Assembly: GCA_964629885.1 (NCBI GenBank)
Contig: CAZVRJ010000007.1
Coordinates: forward strand, 1-64,000
Direction of reading: 5' to 3'
Source of the DNA: CAYWCV01 sp964629885
Lineage (GTDB): Bacteria > Bacteroidota > Rhodothermia > Balneolales > CAYWCV01
DNA: 64,000 bases
Below the pieces are notes generated by a model. It made no database searches and was not told where the DNA came from. It saw nothing but the letters and a program-made list of their open reading frames with translations. The position numbers were made by a program, and so were the translations under genes. This document shows, piece after piece, positions 43,321 through 50,391 of this stretch; position 1 is the first letter of the stretch, and every line of letters begins with the position of its first letter.

Positions 43321-45312
43321 CTATTTCTTCTTTTTCATGCGCGAGAGATAATCTGCCGCGTCAAAGGGGTTGTAATCTTCGTTTTTCTTGTTCTGCTCGT
43401 GTGGAGCACCTGGGAATAACTCATCTAACGGACGAGTTTGCATTTTAACCTTCAGGTTTGCGACTTTAGTAATCATTCTCTGTAACCGTTTTTGCTCTTC
43501 TGGGTCAACGGCGTCTTCTATTTCCGTTTCATAGTTGGATCTCAGCCTCTCGAGATGCTGCATTTTGAGTGCTTTAAGTGCACCCTGAGCTGCTGCATAC
43601 TGTTCGGTATCCCTTTGAGGGATTTTTCCCAATTTTTTCGCAGAATTATCGCTCACCGAGTGCCTGTCTACTACTAACTCGCTCACTATAGATGGGATTG
43701 GAGGTGGTTTTTCGGTGTATGCCGAAATACTGATGTCGCCATCCTCTTCCCACGTCTTGATGATATCTTCGTAGAGACCCCTGAGCTCGGGATCTTCGAA
43801 ATGGTCGGCGTTGCTGAACGAACCAATGAACTCGACGATTGGCTTTCCGTAGCTTAACATGATGCGCAATACCTCTTTTTCGGATGCACGCTTCTGAGGA
43901 GGAACAACAGTAGGTGCGCTTTGCCGGTGTTCATTCCCGCCATCTCGCGACCTAGTTCGCGAACTTTCGTTTTCTTCTCGCGTTTGTTGAACACGTGCAT
44001 CTCTGTTGTGTCGCGATATAAGCTGACCCAGCTCCTCGAAAAGAGTTCGATCGCCAATACGGGCCTGCTGGCTGAGGTATTGGATATAGGTCTCACGTTT
44101 CACAGGCTCCCTCATCAATGCAAGGCTGCGCAGCATTCTGCTTACAGATTTCTGCTTTCTTCCGGGTTCGTCCCATGTTCCGCTGTGTTGAGCCTTCCGA
44201 ATCAGAAACGTGAGGAAATCTGCTGCCTCCTCGTTGGAGTATTTCGTGAAGGCTTCTCCACCGAACTGCTTAACAAAAGAGTCGGGATCTTCGCCATCGG
44301 GCAATTCAAGCATCCTAACCTCAAGCCCCTCAGCAATAGCGATATCCATACCACGTATCATCGCGGCCTGACCTGCTGCATCCGAATCGTATATCATTAA
44401 AAGTGTATCGCCGTAGCGGTGTACCAAGCGCACCTGATCGGCCGTAAGAGCTGTACCGCTCGAAGCAACTACATTCGCTATTCCTGCCTGGTACAAACTA
44501 AGCACATCGGTGTATCCCTCAACCAATATCGCGGTCGATGACTTTCTTATTTCATTGCGTGCCATGTGTATACCATACAACACCTCACTCTTATTATAGA
44601 CGATTGTCTGTGGTGAGTTGATGTATTTTGCTGTCTTCTCGTTGCCAAGAATCCGACCGGCAAAAGCGATCACCTTGGCGGATGGATTAAAAATCGGGAA
44701 CATGAGTCGTCCCCTGAAATAGTCGTAGTGCCTTGTTCCAGCATCGTCGACCCTCGCAAGTCCGGCATCTATCATGTAGTCCATATTGATGCCGGCAGAA
44801 ACGGCGGCCTTACAAAGGGCGTCGCCTTTGGAGGGTGCGTAACCGAGACCGCCTTTAACGATCGTTTCACGTTTGAAGCTGCGTGTCTTCAAATATTGCC
44901 GAGCCTCTTCGGCCTCATCCGATTCCATGAGCTGGTTATGGAAGAATACCCCCGCAAAACGCAGCGCGTGGTACACACCCTCTTTTCTTTGGTACTCGGG
45001 ATCGGACGCCGAGTGATCGGTCTCCTCAGGAAGGTCGATGTTGTATTTTGCGCCCAAAGTGCGGATTGCCTCTGTGAATCCGACGCCATCCATCTGCATC
45101 ACAAACTGGAAAACATCGCCTCCTGCACCGCATCCGAAACATTTATAGATACCCATTCGCGGAGTTACGTGGAATGAGGGCGATTTCTCATTGTGAAATG
45201 GACATAGGCCGATATAGCCGCTCCCGCTGCGCTTGAGCTTCACATGCTCGCCCACCACCTCGACAATATCTGCCGCTTGCCGGACTTCCTCTTTTTTGTG
45301 ATCTGGAATCAT
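43321..45312 (-). CDS. dnaG: DNA primase
   Basis: Replicative primase of 663 residues. The CHC2 zinc-binding domain has C37, H40, C58 and C61 (CPFHNEKSPSF, YKCFGCG); the TOPRIM core has E265-G-Y-T-D269 and the D309-S-D311 metal pair. A Ser/Arg-rich linker (about 445-475) leads to a helical C-terminal domain expected to bind the DnaB helicase, ending in a lysine run. The usual rpsU-dnaG-rpoD neighbours are missing. Divergent from sucD with 121 bases between. Confidence 0.97.
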   Translation of the reverse strand: MIPDHKKEEVRQAADIVEVVGEHVKLKRSGSGYIGLCPFHNEKSPSFHVTPRMGIYKCFGCGAGGDVFQFVMQMDGVGFTEAIRTLGAKYNIDLPEETDHSASDPEYQRKEGVYHALRFAGVFFHNQLMESDEAEEARQYLKTRSFKRETIVKGGLGYAPSKGDALCKAAVSAGINMDYMIDAGLARVDDAGTRHYDYFRGRLMFPIFNPSAKVIAFAGRILGNEKTAKYINSPQTIVYNKSEVLYGIHMARNEIRKSSTAILVEGYTDVLSLYQAGIANVVASSGTALTADQVRLVHRYGDTLLMIYDSDAAGQAAMIRGMDIAIAEGLEVRMLELPDGEDPDSFVKQFGGEAFTKYSNEEAADFLTFLIRKAQHSGTWDEPGRKQKSVSRMLRSLALMREPVKRETYIQYLSQQARIGDRTLFEELGQLISRHNRDARVQQTREENESSRTRSRDGGNEHRQSAPTVVPPQKRASEKEVLRIMLSYGKPIVEFIGSFSNADHFEDPELRGLYEDIIKTWEEDGDISISAYTEKPPPIPSIVSELVVDRHSVSDNSAKKLGKIPQRDTEQYAAAQGALKALKMQHLERLRSNYETEIEDAVDPEEQKRLQRMITKVANLKVKMQTRPLDELFPGAPHEQNKKNEDYNPFDAADYLSRMKKKK

Positions 45313-45433
45313 GCAAAAAGATAATCATTGCGGGTGATGTGAACATTGAGATGTTTGCGTTGATAGCAACGAATTCTCTCGGTATATTTACCAGTCTGTA
45401 GAAAAATCGATTTTTTAACAAATTCACGGATAC

Positions 45434-46306
45434 ATGAGCGTTCTTGTAGGCAAAAACACACGACTGGTAGTTCAAGGATTCACAGGTAGCGAAGGCAGTT
45501 TCCACGCTTCTCAAATGATCGAGTATGGCACCAACGTCATTGGTGGCGTCACACCCGGCAAAGGTGGAACAACACACCTCGACCGCCCTGTCTTCAACAC
45601 CGTTGCCGATGCCGTAAAGCAAGAAGGCGCCAACACCAGCGTGATATTTGTCCCCCCGGCCTTTGCGGCCGACGCTATCGCCGAAGCTGTATTGGCTGGT
45701 ATCAAGACCATCGTCTGCATCACTGAGGGCATCCCCGTGAATGACATGATCGTTGCCAAGAACCTCGTTCAAGCGCATGGAGCTGTCTTGATCGGCCCGA
45801 ACTGCCCCGGTGTTATAACACCGGGCGAGGCTAAGGTCGGCATTATGCCGGCAATGATATTTAGTCCTGGTCGCATTGGGTTGATTTCGCGCTCTGGCAC
45901 ACTCACCTACGAGGCCGTAGACCAACTCACCAAAGTTGGCCTAGGCCAAAGCACAGCAATCGGTATTGGTGGTGACCCCGTTATTGGAACCACACACCTC
46001 GACGCCGTGAAATTATTCAACGACGATCCTGATACCGATGCCATCGTGCTGATCGGCGAAATCGGTGGGTCGAACGAAGAGGAAGCCGCTGCATGGATCA
46101 AGGATAACTGCAAGAAGCCGGTAGTCGCTTTCATTGCAGGACGCACAGCCCCTCCAGGTCGCCGAATGGGGCACGCTGGCGCAATCGTTTCGGGTGGCAA
46201 GGGTACAGCTCAAGAGAAAATGGATGCACTCGAAGCTGCTGGTATTACCGTATGCCAAAGTCCTGCCGTTATTGGTGTAACGATGAAAGAGCTTCTAGGA
46301 AAGTAA
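45434..46306 (+). CDS. sucD: succinate-CoA ligase, alpha subunit
   Basis: Citric-acid-cycle enzyme subunit of 290 residues. CoA-binding Rossmann domain begins LVVQGFTGSEGSFHA, the phosphorylated histidine is H247 (RRMGHAGAIVSGGKGTAQEK), and the GPNCPGVITPGEAKVGIMP and GIGGDPVIGTTHLDA blocks are diagnostic. The beta subunit gene sucC is not adjacent, unlike in many bacteria, so it lies elsewhere. The gene ends in a convergent gap full of short repeats and hairpins. Confidence 0.97.
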   Translation: MSVLVGKNTRLVVQGFTGSEGSFHASQMIEYGTNVIGGVTPGKGGTTHLDRPVFNTVADAVKQEGANTSVIFVPPAFAADAIAEAVLAGIKTIVCITEGIPVNDMIVAKNLVQAHGAVLIGPNCPGVITPGEAKVGIMPAMIFSPGRIGLISRSGTLTYEAVDQLTKVGLGQSTAIGIGGDPVIGTTHLDAVKLFNDDPDTDAIVLIGEIGGSNEEEAAAWIKDNCKKPVVAFIAGRTAPPGRRMGHAGAIVSGGKGTAQEKMDALEAAGITVCQSPAVIGVTMKELLGK

Positions 46307-46310
46307 ATAT

Positions 46311-46475
46311 GTAGTTAGTGGTTTGTAGGAAGAAGCTTGCAGCTTGGGTCCCGACTTCGTCGGGATGACATCATGTTTATTTTTGAAGTCAGATGCCTAC
46401 GGCATGGACCATTAACCTTTCTACTACTCTAGATCCTTCACTTCGTTCAGGACGGCTTCGCCGCTCTACTATTAA
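46311..46475. repeat. run of compact three-base-loop hairpins and degenerate repeats
   Basis: Between sucD and the convergent flavoprotein gene. Hairpins with three-base loops: AAGCT-tgc-AGCTT (46333-46345), TCCCGAC-ttc-GTCGGGA (46349-46365), ATGCC-tac-GGCAT (46393-46405), an imperfect TCCT...ttc...AGGA (46434-46452) and CGGC-ttc-GCCG (46453-46463). Both ends carry TTAGTAG-like words next to the stop codons. The 7-base stem at 46349 is the best terminator candidate. Confidence 0.7.
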
Positions 46476-47945
46476 CTACACGATTCTTTTCGGATCAGAC
46501 AAGTCAGGCAGCTGTCCGCGGTATCTGAACAGGAACTTCAGCAGCTTCACGATTCCGACCGACTGTTTGCGCACGTACCACTGATCGGCAGCTCGGCGAA
46601 CGCCAAGGCCGTATGTTGGATAGGCATGGATGGTGTCGGCGATCTTGCGCAAGCTCACTCCGTTTCTCATAGCAACGGCCAGCTCACCGAGCATTTCGCC
46701 GGCTCCTTTGCCGACAACATTTGCCCCGTAGATTTTGCCGTCGCGCGAACGGGCAAAGACTCGGATCAATCCGGGTTGTCCACCCTCGGCCAATGCTCTG
46801 TCAACCTTACTGTAGGGAAACTCGTAGGTATCAAATTTCACACCCTGCTCTCGAAGTTTTGACTCGCCTGACCCGACCGATCCAACTTCTGGATCGGTGA
46901 AGGTAACCCAAGGTATTTTATTGGATTCCATGCCTTTAGGAATCTTCAGAGCAATATTTGTGATGGCCGTTTTTGCCATGTGTTCGGCCATGTGGGTGAA
47001 TGCAGGACGTCCAGTTACATCACCAGCGGCATAGATGTGCTTCATGTTTGTTCGGCATCTATCGTTGACCGTGATCGCCCCATTTGTGAGATGGACACCG
47101 GCGTTGCCGAGGGCTAAGGTATTCGTGTTGGGCTGTCGTCCAGCCGCCACTAGGAAGTGGCTTGCATTGAGTACAACGGATCCAATGGGGGTGTTGACTG
47201 TGCAAACGATGGAGCCGTCGACAAGCTTCACATGGTCGATGGTTGATTCGAGGCAGAATTCGGTTCCTTCAGCCTTGAGGGCACCGAGGAGGATGGCGGT
47301 GCTTTTGGGGTCGTCGCGGGGTAGGATGCGATCGGCTTGGTCAACAACGGTCACTTTCGATCCAAGCCGCGTAAATGCCTGTGCCATTTCGCAGCCAATG
47401 GGTCCAGCGCCGAGGATGATCAGCGACTTGGGCAGCTCGGTGAGTTCGAACAGGGATTCGTTGGTGAGATATGGGATAGACTCCAGGCCTCCTATGGGTG
47501 GGATGGCTGGCTTGGAGCCTGTGGCCACCACGAAGAAGCGTGAAGTAACTGTTCGGACGGAGTCGCTTGTTTCAATAGTGATGGTGTGTGCGTCGGTGAA
47601 AGCGGCGCGTCCGAAAGCGACCTCGACGCCCATTGAGGTGTAGATCTCTGGCCGGTCGGCTTCGTTGTAAACGTGTTCACGAATTTTGTGCACTTCATCA
47701 ACCACTTTGCGATAATCAAGAACTTGGGCAGTATCAGAAGTAGCGTACCTCGTAGATATCGTACCTCTATGCCAATCTGCAGCAATGTGAAGTAGCGCTT
47801 TGCTGGGGATGCATCCATGCCAAGTGCAGTCGCCACCGAGACGATCGGCCTCGACCATGAGGGTCTTCATCCCAAAACTGGCCGCCATTCCGGCCGAAGT
47901 CAGCCCGGCAGCCCCCCCGCCTATAACGATGATGTCGTATTGCAA
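46476..47945 (-). CDS. class I pyridine-nucleotide-disulfide oxidoreductase (MerA/Lpd-like)
   Basis: Flavoprotein of 489 residues resembling mercuric reductase and dihydrolipoamide dehydrogenase. FAD fold G9-G-G-A-A-G14, redox cysteines C40 and C45 in GGDCTWHGCIPSK, NAD(P) fold ILGAGPIGCEMAQAF, and second FAD motif YAAGDVTGRPAFTH. The C-terminal HxHPT of Lpd reads HAYPT, so the catalytic base histidine is tyrosine, as in a group of uncharacterised reductases of this family. It starts with TTG; an in-frame stop 16-18 bases upstream rules out a longer form. A heptanucleotide array begins two bases before that start. Function not assigned. Confidence 0.9.
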   Translation of the reverse strand: MQYDIIVIGGGAAGLTSAGMAASFGMKTLMVEADRLGGDCTWHGCIPSKALLHIAADWHRGTISTRYATSDTAQVLDYRKVVDEVHKIREHVYNEADRPEIYTSMGVEVAFGRAAFTDAHTITIETSDSVRTVTSRFFVVATGSKPAIPPIGGLESIPYLTNESLFELTELPKSLIILGAGPIGCEMAQAFTRLGSKVTVVDQADRILPRDDPKSTAILLGALKAEGTEFCLESTIDHVKLVDGSIVCTVNTPIGSVVLNASHFLVAAGRQPNTNTLALGNAGVHLTNGAITVNDRCRTNMKHIYAAGDVTGRPAFTHMAEHMAKTAITNIALKIPKGMESNKIPWVTFTDPEVGSVGSGESKLREQGVKFDTYEFPYSKVDRALAEGGQPGLIRVFARSRDGKIYGANVVGKGAGEMLGELAVAMRNGVSLRKIADTIHAYPTYGLGVRRAADQWYVRKQSVGIVKLLKFLFRYRGQLPDLSDPKRIV

Positions 47946-47946
47946 T

Positions 47947-48002
47947 TTAGTGATTAGTGATTAGGAATTTGGAACTGGGAACTGGGAACTGGGAACTGAG
48001 AT
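47947..48002. repeat. heptanucleotide array, TTAGTGA grading into CTGGGAA
   Basis: Eight 7-base units: TTAGTGA twice, TTAGGAA, TTTGGAA, CTGGGAA three times, CTGAGAT. The sequence changes stepwise along the array. It begins one base beyond the TTG start codon of the flavoprotein gene, occupying the place where its ribosome-binding region should be. Confidence 0.92.
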
Positions 48003-48039
48003 TTCGGACATAGAAATTGCGATAATGTACTAAAATTAC

Positions 48040-48099
48040 CTTGCTCTTGCTCTTGTTCTTGTTCTTGTTCTCGCTCTTGTTCTCGCACTTGTTCTCGCT
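48040..48099. repeat. hexanucleotide tandem array, unit CTTGCT/CTTGTT
   Basis: Ten contiguous 6-base units: CTTGCT twice, CTTGTT three times, then CTCGCT, CTTGTT, CTCGCA, CTTGTT, CTCGCT. Same family and same strand as 5416-5505 and the Gln-Glu-coding part of sprA. It is in the divergent gap between the flavoprotein and GNAT genes, 38 bases after a heptanucleotide array. Confidence 0.92.
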
Positions 48100-48192
48100 T
48101 CTCGTCCCGTTAAACAAATTTAATCATAAATACATGTTACTAAAGTTGGCATACACTTACATTTGTATCCCCATACTTGATCAATTTATTCA

Positions 48193-48777
48193 GTGATAAC
48201 GGTTACTAAACTTACTGGGTCATCTGTCTACGAGGTAATAACAGAGCTCGCCACCTTGCGAATAACGGTATTTCGTGAATATCCTTATTTGTATGAGGGC
48301 TCGACGTCTTATGAGGAGAAATACCTTCGCAGATACGCCGAATCGGAGCAGTGTATCGTTGTACTTGTAAAGGATGGCGAAAAAATTGTGGGGGCATCTA
48401 CAGGAATGCCTCTTGCAGATGAGGCTCTAGAGGTCGTCGACCCCATCAGAAAAGCAGGTCACGACATTTACGAGTGGTTCTACCTGGCTGAGTCTGTTCT
48501 ACTCCCGGAATACAGAGGTCGCCGCATCGGTCATCGCTTTTTTGAGGAGCGAATCTTGCATGCCGTTGACTATGGGTATACTAGAGCTTGTTTTTGCGCT
48601 GTCGCCAGACCAGACGATCATCCATTACGACCAGATAATTATCGACCTTTGGTACCCTTTTGGAATCGCCAAGGATTTAAAAAGGCAAGCAACCTCGAAA
48701 CAGCATTTTCCTGGAAAGAAATTGGCGAGGCGACGGAGTCGAAAAAAACGATGGAATACTGGGTGCGCCAACTGTAG
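48193..48777 (+). CDS. GNAT-family N-acetyltransferase
   Basis: A 194-residue GNAT-fold protein. The acetyl-CoA loop of motif A reads LLPEYRGRRIGHRFFEE (R/Q-x-x-G-x-G/A pattern as RGRRIG), preceded by strand IVVLVKDGEKIVGASTGMPL. Part of the fold is extended relative to minimal GNATs. It starts with GTG and follows a long repetitive intergenic region. The substrate is unknown; the family acylates amines of small molecules, antibiotics or proteins. Confidence 0.85.
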   Translation: MITVTKLTGSSVYEVITELATLRITVFREYPYLYEGSTSYEEKYLRRYAESEQCIVVLVKDGEKIVGASTGMPLADEALEVVDPIRKAGHDIYEWFYLAESVLLPEYRGRRIGHRFFEERILHAVDYGYTRACFCAVARPDDHPLRPDNYRPLVPFWNRQGFKKASNLETAFSWKEIGEATESKKTMEYWVRQL

Positions 48778-48870
48778 TCACATTTCGCGAACATCTAAGC
48801 GTAAGTTTGTGTATTTTGCTTGATTATGCCGTTTCTGCTAAGACACGGTATGATTTTTACTACACTCTCA

Positions 48871-48882
48871 CCCCTGCAGGGG
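48871..48882. promoter_or_regulatory. perfect 12-base palindrome before rsmB
   Basis: CCCCTGCAGGGG, 28 bases before the rsmB GTG. GC-only arms with a TGCA centre and no following T-run, so it is not a typical terminator of the GNAT gene. Could be an operator or an RNA hairpin near the ribosome-binding region. Confidence 0.35.
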
Positions 48883-48910
48883 ATCAATCAAGCACCTAAC
48901 ACCTACTACA

Positions 48911-50230
48911 GTGGAAACGAAAATGACAGCCCGGTTGGCATCAATACAGACTCTTGTGCAGTTCGACGAGAAAATGTTTCTCTCACAATCGATCATGGAC
49001 GAACTCAGCGGACAAGATCGCCAGCAGGCAAACGAATATGTACAAGGGGTACTCCGCCGTCGCATGTACCTCGATTTCCTGATCGACCACTACTGCAGCA
49101 TCGAAATTGCCACTATGGGCAGTTTCATCAAAAACATCCTACGAGTAGGTATTTATGATCTGCTATTCATGGACGGCACACCCGACTATGCCGCCATCAA
49201 CGAAGCTGTCGAAATCGGCAAGAATAAAGTAAGCTCAAAAACGGGCGACTTGGTCAACGCCATTCTCCGCAAGATTCAGCGCGAGGTGAACGAGCTTCCA
49301 AAACCATCGAGCGAGCGACGCTCTGAGCTGGTAGCAATCACCTTCTCGCATCCCGAGTGGATGGCAGAGCGGTGGATCAAACGCTACGGCGAGCGCGATG
49401 CTTTCCAACTGATGCAAGCCAACAACCGCCGTCCAGAGTACTACATCCGTGTGAACACGCTGAGAACCACCATCGAAAACTTCGAACTACGCCTTTCAAA
49501 AAGCGATATTGAGTTTGAGGCCAGCGAGTGGCTACCCGGATATTATAAGGTTCAGTCATTGAGCAAGATTCGCCAAAAAGGTTGGATCGAAAAGGGTTTC
49601 TGCCAAGTGCAGGACATCGCCGCCGGGTTTGCGCCATGGATCCTCGACCCACAGCCAACTGAAACGATTTATGACCTTTGCGCGGCTCCTGGAACCAAGA
49701 CCATCGTACTTTCCGATATGATGCAAAACCAGGGCGAAATTCTGGCCATAGATATCAACCCCGATCGTGTTGCAAAAATCGCAGAGAACTCCGAAACATT
49801 CGGTGCCGAGAATGTGAAAATCCGCAGAGCCGACGTAACTGAGGAAAGATTCAAGCTGGCCGACGCCGTACTTCTCGATGCCCCGTGCTCCGGCACAGGC
49901 GTTTTGAGCAAACGTGCCGACCTGCGCTGGCGCCGCACAGAAGAAGACATCTTGAAAGCAGCTGAACTACAAACCGAACTCCTCGATTCAGCTGCCAATA
50001 TGGTTAGCCGAGGTGGACGATTGGTCTACTCAACCTGCTCCCTCGAACCGGAGGAGAACTGGAACCAAATTGAGAACTTCCTAAAGGAATACGACAACTT
50101 CGAACTTCAGGATCTAAGCGATTACCTGCCCGAAGAAGTGCTCGTTCAAGAAGGAAAAGCATACCAGACATTGCCCCACCTTCACCATTGTGACGGCCAC
50201 TTCGGCGTGCTGCTGAAAAGGGTTAAGTAG
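48911..50230 (+). CDS. rsmB: 16S rRNA (cytosine(967)-C5)-methyltransferase
   Basis: Enzyme of 439 residues. N-terminal NusB-like RNA-binding domain (about 1-140; contains VLRRRMYLDFLIDH and NAILRKIQREV), then a SAM methyltransferase domain. The two catalytic cysteines are C326 (LDAPCSGTG) and C376 (VYSTCSLEPEE), spacing as in RsmB. Annotated from GTG 48911; ATG 48923 with a GGAA 7 bases upstream is an equally good start and would shorten the protein by four residues. The TAG stop touches a heptanucleotide array. Confidence 0.95.
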   Translation: METKMTARLASIQTLVQFDEKMFLSQSIMDELSGQDRQQANEYVQGVLRRRMYLDFLIDHYCSIEIATMGSFIKNILRVGIYDLLFMDGTPDYAAINEAVEIGKNKVSSKTGDLVNAILRKIQREVNELPKPSSERRSELVAITFSHPEWMAERWIKRYGERDAFQLMQANNRRPEYYIRVNTLRTTIENFELRLSKSDIEFEASEWLPGYYKVQSLSKIRQKGWIEKGFCQVQDIAAGFAPWILDPQPTETIYDLCAAPGTKTIVLSDMMQNQGEILAIDINPDRVAKIAENSETFGAENVKIRRADVTEERFKLADAVLLDAPCSGTGVLSKRADLRWRRTEEDILKAAELQTELLDSAANMVSRGGRLVYSTCSLEPEENWNQIENFLKEYDNFELQDLSDYLPEEVLVQEGKAYQTLPHLHHCDGHFGVLLKRVK

Positions 50231-50279
50231 GACATTGGACATTGGACATTGGACATTGGACATTGGACATTGGACAATC
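50231..50279. repeat. near-perfect heptanucleotide array, unit GACATTG
   Basis: Six perfect GACATTG copies and one GACAATC, starting on the base after the rsmB TAG stop. Same family as the array after purE at 9024-9086. Confidence 0.95.
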
Positions 50280-50280
50280 T

Positions 50281-50391
50281 CTAAATTCTTGATCTAATGA
50301 TCTTATAAATCTTCTTGATCCGCGGTTTTCCGTTCTTTTTGATCCTGTTTTTCTGCGGTCAATTTTCAATCTTTCAATTTTCAATCTTTCA
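50281..50391. repeat. GATC-word repeats and 15-base direct repeat running into valS
   Basis: GATCTAAT, GATCTTAT and GATCCGCGGT words similar to those after lnt are followed by two perfect copies of TCAATTTTCAATCTT (50359-50373, 50374-50388). A third partial copy, TCAAT, contributes the first two bases of the valS ATG. With the array at 50231-50279 nearly the whole 161-base gap is repetitive. Confidence 0.8.
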
